Shown here: positions 56,116-64,000 of the stretch, piece after piece
Layout of the letters: every line of letters starts with the position of its first letter
Numbering within the stretch: the stretch's first letter is position 1
Assembly (NCBI RefSeq): GCF_029227915.1
Contig: NC_079882.1
Location: forward strand, 13,102,501 to 13,166,500
Direction of reading: 5' to 3'
DNA from: Hydractinia symbiolongicarpus
Taxonomy: Eukaryota; Cnidaria; Hydrozoa; Anthoathecata; Hydractiniidae
DNA length: 64,000 nucleotides
Notes under the pieces: model-generated
The model's input: the letters and a program-made list of their open reading frames with translations, nothing else
Databases searched by the model: none
Told to the model about the DNA's origin: nothing
Made by a program: the position numbers and the translations under genes

Positions 56116-56489
56116 TTGTGACGTGATATTTTGAATAATAAAAATGATGATAAAAAATATACGTGTTTATTAATATCCTCTAAAAATTTAAAGTTATTCC
56201 TAATTCTAGAACGAAAGATATGAGAATTTCAGTTCAGGCGATTTTGTCGTTAAAACGGACTTTTTTATACCCTGTTTTTTGTGCCATTTTATTTCCCCTT
56301 TTTCTGCAGAATATTGCAATGGAATTGTTCAAAAAATGCCATCAATTGCACATACTAAAATGTCCATAACTTTGGTTCTACTCAACATACAGAGGTCATT
56401 GACCTCTCGTTGGATTTTTCTTAGTCTGTAGAACAATCTTAATTTGCTTTAGTGCTTGATTTGGGATTCAACAAAAATGCCCTGAAGTG

Positions 56490-59400
56490 CCTAGCTAAAG
56501 CGTGAAGATGTGCGCCCTACAAAGCTGGTGGACTTCGAGGGTATTGTCAAGCACTCCAAGATCAACATCAGAGTCTTTGAGCCAAACGAACTCGGAAAAG
56601 GCCCCATGGCGGCTAGTCTATGGTCAGAATCAGTACAAGAAGGGGTTCGACACGATCAACCTTGGTATGCTAGAGGGTCACTGCTACTACATCAAGAAGA
56701 TGGATGTTTTGACTCAACACTGGGAATGCCAGGCCTTTAAATCAACGCTTTACGCAAAGCAACAACCTCGCGCGACACAAGAATAACGATTGTGAAGGTG
56801 TCAAGACGACAATCATTTGCAAAGGCAAAAAGGTCGAGCGCATGCCGAGCAAATCAGAAAAGGTCTTTTACCCCGATAAGGGTTTCAGCTACGCAGCGTG
56901 TCAATGGATAGAAGCCATGTCAGAGCAAACCGGAAATCATATACACCACGCGCTCTGTGGGCATGGCGGAGAGCAAGTGATTCGTTACGAGAAGAGAGAC
57001 AACGATTTCTACAAGGTAGACGACTATGAACCCTAGACCAAAACAGTCTACGAATATCACGGCTGCAAGTGGCATGGATGCACCTGTCAACCGTAGAGAA
57101 CCAAAGCAGATAAGAATCGGTACTCCGCGACTCTGGATAAAAAAGAGTCTATCCAAAAACTTGGCTACAACCTGGTCACCACATGGGAGTGCGAGAACCC
57201 CCCAAATGTTAAGAGGCTCTTCAAGAAAGAATTTCCACCCTATCCCCACTTCATTGCCTTTGACTTTGAAGCTCTCCTGGCACCATTACACCAGCAGCAA
57301 ACGGCCGATCTAACATACCTTTCAGAGCATATCCCGTTAAGTATTGCCATTCATGATAGTCTTCAAGAACATCCAACGTTCATCATTCATGAAAGCCCCA
57401 AGGCGTTGGTGCGGAAAGTTGTTGAGCAACTCGAGCAGAGGCAAGCCCGCATAGTTAAAGAGGTGAGGTCGAAAGGCTGCACCCCAAGCCCAATGCTGTT
57501 CTTACGCTCCCGAACCAAACCCAAAAAGCTTGGAACGAATGGTTGAACCAAGTGACGGTAATAGGTTACAACAGCGGCAAGTATGATATCAACCTGATCA
57601 AGCGGTACTTTGTCGAGCGAATTGCGGATGATGACGAGGATCAAAGTGGCAAAGAAGGATAACGACTACATGTTCCTCACCACTTCAAAGTTCAAATTCC
57701 TAGACATTAAAAACTTTCTTTCGCCAGGGATGAGCTATGAAGGTTGGTGCAAGTCATTGGATTGCAACCTCAAAAAGCTGGTGTTCCCGTACGAGTGGTT
57801 GTCGAGATATGACAAGCTGAATCATATCGGCCCCGTCGATCATGAGGCCTTCTATAGCAACCTCAGCGGTAAAAACACCCTCTCACCCGAAGATTGCCAG
57901 GCGTTGCGGGATGAGTTTTACAAGAGGGGGTGTGTTACTATGATGGACTGGTTGGCCGAGTACAACCTGGCGGACGTGGTACCCTTTGTCGAAGCTGTCA
58001 ATAAGACGAGAACTACATACTACGAGGATGAGATTGACATTCTGAAGGACGCCGTGAGTATACCAGGTGTATCGATCCGCTACGTTCTGAACAAATCCCT
58101 GTGCCTGAACCCCGAAATAGAGCTTTATGCACCGGGGGACCCCTGCATGCACAAGTGCCAAGACAACTGCGTCAAAAACCGATGCAAGGCCTGCATCGAG
58201 ATCAAAAAAGCATGCGATGAGTGCACCAGGAATGAGGCTTATGATCTCCTGCAAACAGGCATGATAGGTGGCCCCGCTATCGTCTTCTGTAGGTATCATG
58301 AGCGAAATGTGATAGCCATAAGATCTCACATCCATGACAGCCCACGCAGGTGCAAGATCATACTAGGTTATGACGCGACCATGCTCTACCCTAGCACCCT
58401 GCTGCAGGACTTCCCTTGTGGGAAGGAGAAGCTGATAAAGATGGCCGACCCCGTTGGAGGATTGGAAGCTCTGGTGCAAGGTGTTCTGGATGGATCGCTC
58501 TTTAGTTTTGCCCAAGTTGACGTCGAAGTGCCTGCCGAGCTGTACGACAAGTTCAGCGAAATGGCCCCGCTATTTGTGGTGAAGGAGATCCCTGATAGCC
58601 AAATACCTCAGCATATGCACGAGTATTTGACCAAGACCGGGCGGAAACGTATCCCCGGCACTAGGAAGCTCCTGGGGTTGATGAAAGCGGAGAAGATCCT
58701 GCTGTGTACAGCCCTGCTCAAGTGGTATCTGGAGAGTGGGTTAGTAGTCACGGCATGTTACCAGTTCCTCAAGTACTCCAGGGGCAAGCCATTCGCGTGG
58801 TTCCCGGAAGAGATTGCGGATGCGGAGATACAGCAAAGTTGAAAGGCAACAGCTTCTAGGGAAAAATAATCGAAGACCTGGCAGGGCATGCCAACACCAC
58901 CTTTACCAGGGACGAGAAGGTGGTAGATGCGGCAATGAGGAGCCCATACCTGGAAGATTTGGAAGAGATTGGAGACGCGTACGAGGTGAGAAGGTGAGAA
59001 GCAAGGGGTTGCCATCAATCGCGCCTATCAATGTGGGATATATGTTTACCAATTAACCAAGTTGTGCATGCTGGAGTTCTATTATGATTTTCTGGATCGG
59101 TACGTCGATCGCCGGGATTTTGAGTACATATATATGGATACGGATAGCGCTTATTTTGCCATCTCTGGAGATGAGCTACGTGATGTCGTTCGCCATGAAC
59201 TCCTAGAGCAGTACGACGCTGATGTGAAAAATTGGCTAGTCACCGACAGATACTCGAGTCGGACGGGAGGTCTGTTCAAACCCGAATTCATCGGGTCTCG
59301 AATGATCGCTTTGACCGCCAAGTGCTATTTCGTTGAAAGCAAGGAGGGTTAGAAATTCTCCTGCAAAGGAATGTTGAAAGGGCAGAATGAAGTAACTTGG

Positions 59401-59574
59401 TCAAGGTATATGGAAGCACTGAACGGCGAGCTAAATACCGCTAAAAATGTAGGCTTCCGGGTTCATAACCATGGCATGGTGACGTATGAGCAGAACAAGC
59501 TGGGGCTCTCAGCGTTCTATGGTAAGCGGAAGGTGCTCGAGGACCGTATACATACGGTGCCTTTAGAATTGTAA
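56490..59574 (+). pseudogene. Polinton B DNA polymerase, exonuclease and polymerase parts
   Basis: The gene resumes with RPTKLVDFEGIVKHSKINI near 56510 and continues through several frames. FIAFDFEALL near 57250 is exonuclease motif I and a YNSGKYDIN stretch near 57570 is exonuclease motif II. The 410-codon frame 57610-58842 carries a Cys-rich insert and polymerase motif A (GYDATMLYPS, near 58365). Frame changes follow near 58840 and 59055. YMDTDSAYF near 59131 is motif C. A stop at 59350-59352 precedes a last conserved stretch to 59574. The protein would replicate the element by protein priming; at least five breaks make it nonfunctional. Confidence 0.85.
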
Positions 59575-59631
59575 GTCGAGTGTTAGCTGTGTCCGCACGT
59601 TGTTGTCTACTGGGTGTAGACAACAACAAAA

Positions 59632-60138
59632 ATGAATGTCAGGTGCTGTTCAAACTGTAATCAACCTTTATGTTTGAATAATTTCAAATTAGACAAAAGA
59701 GGACAACTGACAAAACAATGCATCAAATGCCTGGATAGTAAGAAGGCGTCATATGAAAGTACAAGGTGCCCGCATCAAAAACGAAAGATCCAGTGCAAGG
59801 ATTGTGATTTCCCTGGTTATCAGCATAACCTTATTCTAGCCAGGATTCATTATGCTTTAAACCATGACACGGAGCCTCTACTGAGTACCTGGGGTGCGGC
59901 ATTTGCACCCTTATAGGGTATATCCAAGACCAATTCAAAGATGGGATGTGCTGGGGGAACCGAGGGCAGTGGCAGTTTGACCACAAAATCCCACTCAAGT
60001 ATCAAGAGAATGGGGAATATCCCAGCGAAGATGTGCAACTCGAGAGACTCCATTACACCAACCTGCAACCAATGTGGATCGCGGATAATCAAAGCAAGGG
60101 CCATCGATATATATCTGAGTAAAGTAAGTCGCGTTGAA
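59632..60138 (+). pseudogene. Zinc-finger HNH endonuclease, one frameshift
   Basis: The ORF 59632-59916 starts with a zinc-ribbon unit (CCSNCNQPLCLNNF, CIKC) and a second Cys/His unit (CPHQKRKIQCKDC) as in zinc-finger HNH proteins of large DNA viruses. After a one-step frame change near 59865-59910 the sequence continues YIQDQFKDGMCWGNRGQWQF-type residues, DHKIPL, and LHYTNLQPMW, which are the HNH core and its typical follow-up. These enzymes cut DNA and often spread as homing genes. It sits directly after the polymerase. Confidence 0.7.
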
Positions 60139-60689
60139 TAGATTTGTGTTTTTCTCAAAACTTTGAGTCACTCCTCTTCAGTATGAATCGGTAAAAACAA
60201 GAACAAACTCATTTGCCCCATCTATTCAAAAATGATAAACATTTCTGAATGATCAAGATGTATGTATGATGTGTAAACGACCTAACCGGTGATGCGTGAA
60301 TTTTCACACAGGTAATACCCAAGGTGATACTGAATAGCTATATACGAAGCTCGATATATATTAAAATTGTGGTAGCAGGCTTAGACCTGGCTGAAGGGTA
60401 CGGATGGGCGGGCAAGACCATGCCTTACCTGGAGTCGGCTGTCTCGCCCCGGTTTCTACCACACACTGTGCCAGTCGGAAAAGATTGTGCCAAAATGCCT
60501 GTTAAATGTCAGTACGCTAGGCCTGCAAAGCAGAACAGCACTGAAAATCACCTCGGATATGGAAAACAAAAGGCTCTGAGTGGGTATACTCGCAGAATCA
60601 AAACCCCTCTGGGTTCAAACAACATCAACAAAAAAACAACAGCAAAGCACCCAGAGGAATCCCTTACGAGGGTTTTGCTTTGAAAAAAC
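60139..60689 (+). other. Spacer with an unsupported 119-codon frame
   Basis: An open frame at 60324-60683 has no recognisable domain and an irregular composition; a stretch at about 60530-60665 contains many Lys/Asn codons. It ends just before the membrane-protein gene at 60690. It could be a decayed small Polinton gene. Nothing else is visible here. Confidence 0.3.
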
Positions 60690-61310
60690 ATGCCATACGA
60701 AATATGCCTATATATCGTTGTACTCCTGCCATACGTCTTGATACTCGCTTTCCTCTATCGCTATCGACGCATAATAAAGAGAATGTCAGATCTCGCTGAT
60801 ATATTTGATGTAGTCGACACACCAGCGCCAGAGCAACGTGACAAACCTGTCGGCAAGCGTCAAGCTTTGAAGGATGCTATACGTAGAGGGCAAAAGCATC
60901 TCTTGCCGAAAAAGTGCACAGAGGCCTTTGTTGACAAGGCCCCTGAGGTGATCGAAAAAGCTTATACGGACTTTGTTCAACGTGAGCTCCGGGAGAAGGG
61001 TGAAAAGACGGCCAAAGCCCTATCATCACAAGCCATTAACATGTACACCAAGGTTGTGGGGCGCATTGTACAGCTCGACAGCGAACAAGCCCTGTTCAAA
61101 GACATTGAGGACGACCCCATAATCAAGGATTCCATCGCTGATCTTGGCTTACTAGTATATTCCGCCTTTGGTAAATTCCTAACTCCTCTTCTAGTTGCGG
61201 CGCACACCTTGAATCACACTCAGTTATCCGCGTCCATGGTACCTGAAGAGATAGCTGATGAAGAACAAGAGAACAATGGGGAACAATTTATCAAAGATAC
61301 GATTGGATAA
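60690..61310 (+). CDS. Polinton B membrane-anchored helical protein
   Basis: A 206-codon ORF with an N-terminal hydrophobic segment at residues 5-23 (ICLYIVVLLPYVLILAFLY) followed by RYRRIIKR, so it is probably anchored with the rest exposed. The body is helical and charged, with a second weakly hydrophobic segment near residue 160 (LLVYSAFGKFLTPLLVAA) and an acidic C-terminus. An internal ATG (MSDLADIF, residue 32) is an alternative start that would remove the anchor. Family not recognised; a virion or membrane-remodelling role is speculative. Confidence 0.6.
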   Translation: MPYEICLYIVVLLPYVLILAFLYRYRRIIKRMSDLADIFDVVDTPAPEQRDKPVGKRQALKDAIRRGQKHLLPKKCTEAFVDKAPEVIEKAYTDFVQRELREKGEKTAKALSSQAINMYTKVVGRIVQLDSEQALFKDIEDDPIIKDSIADLGLLVYSAFGKFLTPLLVAAHTLNHTQLSASMVPEEIADEEQENNGEQFIKDTIG

Positions 61311-61351
61311 TTTATGAACGATCGAGAAATTTGCCCCACAAGTTATACAGA

Positions 61352-61513
61352 ATGTCACCCATAGGCTATTCGGATTGGTGCAGCATGACGGGGGACTGTG
61401 GTATACACGATTGCGAAATATTGACACCAGTGGCCGATAGATTCCCATCACACGTGTCCATTCTAGAGACAAGGGGATATATGAACAAGAGCGTGTATAA
61501 AGGTCGATATTAG
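61352..61513 (+). CDS. Small Cys-containing ORF of Polinton B
   Basis: A 53-codon ATG ORF between two better supported genes on the same strand, 37 bases before the next one. It contains WCSMTGDCGIHDCE. No family was recognised; its place and intact frame are the only support. Confidence 0.4.
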   Translation: MSPIGYSDWCSMTGDCGIHDCEILTPVADRFPSHVSILETRGYMNKSVYKGRY

Positions 61514-61550
61514 ATCCGGGTTCTTTTGGTAGGTTTTCAACCTACAAGAG

Positions 61551-61871
61551 ATGAACGAAGAACAAGCACAAAAAGTGAGGGTAATTACAAAGCCAGTAAA
61601 GCACCCGGGCAGAGTAGCACAGGGCCACAAGTTGGCTGAAATCATGAAGAGCAGGAACAAAGAAAAGAAAGCGGCCAAAGCAAGTACTGGTACCAGTCGC
61701 GTACAGTCAGGTGCCCTTGTCGGTCGAGGCCTCCTTGCCCTTCTCGCAGGGTGTCTTGGTGTATTCTACATCTTCCGTAAAAAGCCGATCCAGCAGCCGG
61801 CTGAAGCATTGGAGCCACAGACAGCCAGGCCAGAACCAAAGCCTGATATTGACATTTTTCGAATGCGCTAA
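61551..61871 (+). CDS. Basic single-pass membrane protein of Polinton B
   Basis: A 106-codon ORF with a Lys/Arg-rich N-terminal half, a hydrophobic segment at about residues 54-75 (GRGLLALLAGCLGVFYIF), and a Pro/Glu-rich tail ending PDIDIFRMR. The same tail is found at the truncated edge of copy A, so the gene is shared. It is followed after 12 bases by the next gene in both copies. Confidence 0.6.
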   Translation: MNEEQAQKVRVITKPVKHPGRVAQGHKLAEIMKSRNKEKKAAKASTGTSRVQSGALVGRGLLALLAGCLGVFYIFRKKPIQQPAEALEPQTARPEPKPDIDIFRMR

Positions 61872-61883
61872 GCCATAACATAA

Positions 61884-62183
61884 ATGAGTTCAAACGTGTC
61901 ACCTCAGCAAAAGGAGATCATCGATATGATCTACGAAACAGTCGTGGACCTTAGGTTCACCTTTGCCTATGGCATGGTGGGGAAGAAATACCTCGGGATC
62001 TCGAGCCCCAGCACCAAGATGGATACTAACGATGTTATGAAAATGGTGGTATACTTCACAGCAGGTAGAGGCTCGCGCGAAATGGCTGTCAGCAAGGGTT
62101 TGGATCCCTGCATCCATAGTTTCAAAGCCGAAATAAGCAGCTATGTGTTTGTGTGTACCCCGGTACACATAAGCCTGAAATAA
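61884..62183 (+). CDS. Small conserved Polinton protein (copy B)
   Basis: Homologue of the minus-strand ORF 4403-4654 in copy A: shared start MSSNV-PQQKEIIDMIYE, core GISSPSTKMDTNDV and YFTAGRG. Past GLDPCIHSFK the two differ, and the extra C-terminal residues here may come from a frame change, as the ORF runs almost into the ATPase start at 62185. Same gene order as copy A. Confidence 0.6.
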   Translation: MSSNVSPQQKEIIDMIYETVVDLRFTFAYGMVGKKYLGISSPSTKMDTNDVMKMVVYFTAGRGSREMAVSKGLDPCIHSFKAEISSYVFVCTPVHISLK

Positions 62184-62184
62184 A

Positions 62185-62779
62185 ATGACTCTAGGCATCG
62201 TTAAGGACCCGCCTACGGCGATCTTCACAGGGCCTACAAGCTGCGGGAAAACTCAGCGCGTCTTGGATCTGCTTGAGCACGAGTACAGACACCACTATCA
62301 CAACATTGTCATCCTTTGTCCTACCCTCCGCTAGAACAAGACTTATCTAGATAGAGCGTCGCTATGGGAAGATGACTATGTGTTCCTCATAAATCCCGGA
62401 GATTTACTCCTGGAGTGGGTAGAAAAATTGTCAGGCTTGCTGGTAGCTGGGGAGACACTCTTCATTGTAGACGATATGATCGCTGACGAAAGGCTCGATA
62501 AACGTCGCCAGCCTCTCTTAAAGCTCGCAATTTCGGGGAGACACCGAAGACATTAGGTGTGGTTACTGAACCAATAGTATACTGCGTTACCAAAGAACCT
62601 ACGAAGGCAAAAGAAGCAATTGTTTATATGGTACCCCACGAAAGGAGCGACATGAAGCTGGTGGATGTGGAAACCAACATGATCTCGGATTGAGAGAGCA
62701 TCAAGACCCAGCTGAAAAAGTCCCAGCATGCGTGCTTGTATGTGAGATTGGAACACCGTCGGACTTGGACTTGGACTAA
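62185..62779 (+). pseudogene. Polinton B packaging ATPase, broken
   Basis: The sequence is homologous to the ATPase at 3797-4354, with Walker B region TLFIVDDMIAD. The P-loop reads GPTSCGKTQ. In-frame TAG stops lie at 62332-62334, 62554-62556 and 62575-62577, and a one-base frame change near 62630 follows the WYP block. The C-terminal end (HACLYVRLEH) continues beyond the point where copy A stops. It cannot give a full motor protein. Confidence 0.85.
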
Positions 62780-62794
62780 ATCAGCTAAATAAAT

Positions 62795-62995
62795 ATGTCT
62801 TCTATCGAAAAATTACGAGAGGAAGATATCCGAAAATTGGAGGAAACAATCAAGGACTTGGAAGCAGATCTCGAGGAAAGAAATTGGGAGCTATATAGGA
62901 TAAATCTGAGGGATAAATACAACAGCCGGTTCGCTTTAATCGCCTGCGCCTCGTCGCTGGCTCTTACCATGATCCACTATATGATGAAATATTAA
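62795..62995 (+). CDS. Small coiled-coil, tail-anchored protein of Polinton B
   Basis: An intact 66-codon ORF. Residues 3-40 are a strongly charged helix (EEDIRKLEETIKDLEADLEE), and residues 46-63 are hydrophobic (FALIACASSLALTMIHYMM), suggesting a tail anchor. It occupies the position held by the unrelated-looking 136-residue ORF in copy A, after the ATPase and facing the integrase. Confidence 0.6.
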   Translation: MSSIEKLREEDIRKLEETIKDLEADLEERNWELYRINLRDKYNSRFALIACASSLALTMIHYMMKY

Positions 62996-63018
62996 GACCA
63001 TTTCACGTCATGAAAATA

Positions 63019-63238
63019 GGTGGTCTTAGTAAGACCACCCTGTCTGGTATGCTAGGAGGAGGAAGTACAAAATGTGGCTTGGTGACGCTATTACTGGTTC
63101 CAGGGGTGTACTCAGATCTGAGTACACCCAACCAAACACAGTTTTACCGACGGAACCAGGAGCCACGTGGTCAAAATATGTGTCGGTGGCACCGACACAT
63201 ATTAAACTGACCGGTTCGCCCGCTGCAGGTGAACCGGT
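63019..63238. promoter_or_regulatory. Cluster of four palindromes between convergent genes
   Basis: Within 220 bases lie a 21-base palindrome (63019-63039, ggtggtctta/taagaccacc), a 26-base perfect palindrome (63104-63129, around agatct), a 13-bp-arm hairpin with a 3-base loop (63175-63203) and an 8-bp-arm hairpin (63210-63217 with 63231-63238). The second is enclosed by further paired words: ctggttcc (63094) with ggaaccag (63152), and gtggct (63074) with agccac (63161). They sit exactly between the 3' ends of the plus-strand genes and the minus-strand integrase, so a two-way terminator or RNA processing role is possible. Confidence 0.75.
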
Positions 63239-63266
63239 AAAATGACCATCTGGCTCGAGAAATTTA

Positions 63267-64000
63267 CTATTCTTTAACATGCTCCGGAGGTACTTCAATA
63301 CCCTCGGGTACTAGCATCAACTCCTCCGCCACAAAGCTTCGATCAGGCCCACCATCGAGATAGTGTAACAACCTCGTGCCTGTCACGATACGATCAAGTC
63401 TATACGTTTTCTTGCTCCACCATGCGTCTGTCGCGCGTTTTTTAGCATCTCCGTGTTCTTCTCCAGGTTGCAGCAAGTACAAGTATAAGCCATCATCGGG
63501 TAGAGGCTTTTCCTCCGGGTGCTGCTCACTTTTCATAAGCGGGACTTCATCCAGCATGATGGCTTTCGAAGGTTTCATGTCGATCATGACGGTCTTGCTA
63601 TTGTTCAGACTTTTCACTATAGTGTACAAGTGCTTGACCCATATGGTACTAGTTTCGTTAGAGGCAAGCTCTTGCGCATCTTGGGGCTTGAACAGTCTCT
63701 GCGCGAGCACCTTGTTGTAGGACTCTACAAAAGCTGTTAAAGTGTGGTGGTACTTCGTAGTCGCTCGCTTGATCTCGACCCCTTTACCTTCTAGCAGCTT
63801 GCTCACGTCCGACTTGAACTCACTACCGTTGTCGCATTGGAAGGTCTTTGGATAGCGGAGAGGTCCCGCTTTGTAAATATCCTTGATCATGTCAGCGACT
63901 TCGCTGGCTTTTTTTGGTTCTCAAGGGTCTAGCTACTTTGTAGCGCGAAGCTACATCGATGCCTGTGAGGTTATATTTGTACGTATTGCCGTAGACCTTG
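63267..64000 (-). pseudogene. Polinton B integrase, core residues intact, one frameshift
   Basis: The ORF 63890-63267 (207 codons) covers most of the DDE core and the C-terminal domain: the second Asp in CDNGSEFKSD and the Glu in AFVESYNKV are present. It ends naturally at EVPPEHVKE, about 65 residues beyond the nonsense stop of copy A. Upstream, bases 63900-64000 encode NTYKYNLTGIDVASRYKVAR in another frame; the change falls in a run of A residues at about 63908-63914 (plus-strand T run), so it may be a true frameshift or a sequencing or assembly error. The N-terminus lies beyond the window. Confidence 0.8.

Larger units (their letters stand above)
54366..56485. mobile_element. Nested DNA transposon inserted in the polymerase gene
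   Basis: The inserted AT-rich DNA begins with taggcacttcaagtcacgtg and ends with gccctgaagtgccta, so the ends form an inverted repeat with the core AGGCACTTCA. The word agct lies on both sides and could be a 4-base target duplication; TA is an alternative. Polymerase coding resumes directly after it. Inside are a coiled-coil frame, a small second frame and a 178-base direct duplication, but no transposase was recognised, so it is probably nonautonomous. Confidence 0.75.
53150..64000 (+). mobile_element. Polinton/Maverick element copy B, partial
   Basis: The block holds a zinc-finger gene, protein-primed-type DNA polymerase B, an HNH endonuclease, three small membrane or structural genes, the packaging ATPase and a convergent integrase. 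It is reversed relative to copy A. Capsid genes would be expected beyond 64000. The left end is near 52900-53150; a terminal inverted repeat was not verified because the other end is outside the window. The polymerase, endonuclease and ATPase are broken and a 2.1 kb transposon sits inside the polymerase, so the copy is old. Confidence 0.85.

Noticed and set aside
57883-58335. 150-codon minus-strand ORF
   Set aside because: Antisense shadow of the Polinton polymerase.
63376-63740. Plus-strand ORFs of 114 and 73 codons
   Set aside because: Antisense shadows of the minus-strand integrase, mirrored by equivalent shadows over the integrase of copy A.

Overview
The window looks like nuclear DNA of a cnidarian, most likely a hydrozoan or other medusozoan. 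It is AT-rich, its genes are split by GT-AG introns, and it carries many decayed transposons. The strongest taxonomic clue is a secreted protein with two cysteine blocks of exact minicollagen spacing (C-x3-C-x3-C-x3-C-x3-CC), a fold known from nematocyst capsule proteins. It lies 2 kb upstream of a Dickkopf-3-like gene, a family reported from Hydra nematocytes. Species cannot be named from the sequence alone.

Layout. 1-4716: truncated Polinton/Maverick copy A (broken capsid gene, membrane protein, mutated integrase, packaging ATPase, small conserved proteins). 5180-6022: decayed piggyBac transposase. 7670-8533: single-exon membrane-anchored SGNH/PC-esterase-like protein. 8.5-17 kb: repeat island with no host gene seen. 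17168-24178 (minus): a four-exon gene for a 1462-residue RNA-repair-type protein. 24.2-38.8 kb: mostly noncoding, with a tRNA-derived SINE, a decayed LINE and several repeat families. 38800-42451 (plus): 11-exon SEA/minicollagen-CRD protein. 44461-46648 (plus): 5-exon Dickkopf-3-like protein. 43.8-44.2 and 47.9-50.1 kb: BEL/Pao and Ty3/gypsy remnants. 52.5-52.9 kb: probable reverse-transcriptase tail of a Penelope-like or other retroelement. 53.2-64.0 kb: Polinton copy B (zinc-finger protein, DNA polymerase B split by a nested transposon, HNH endonuclease, membrane proteins, ATPase, integrase), running off the window end.

Two parts stand out. The RNA-repair gene joins RWD, MJ1316, a 2H phosphoesterase, a P-loop kinase, a second 2H (SAK type), a HAD phosphatase and a nucleotidyltransferase in one chain, with catalytic motifs present in each enzymatic module. 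The splice joins are supported by frame and by domain continuity (RWD, AKAP7-type 2H and HAD are each completed across an intron). It would suit healing and tailing of cleaved RNA ends; no ligase domain was seen. The second is the tandem pair of likely nematocyte genes.

The two Polinton copies lie in opposite orientation and share a convergent layout: the ATPase side and the integrase point at each other. Copy A keeps an ATPase with intact motifs but has a damaged integrase. Copy B keeps the integrase acidic residues that are visible, but its ATPase has three in-frame stops. Neither looks able to move by itself. All domain names come from motif recognition by eye; no database search was run.
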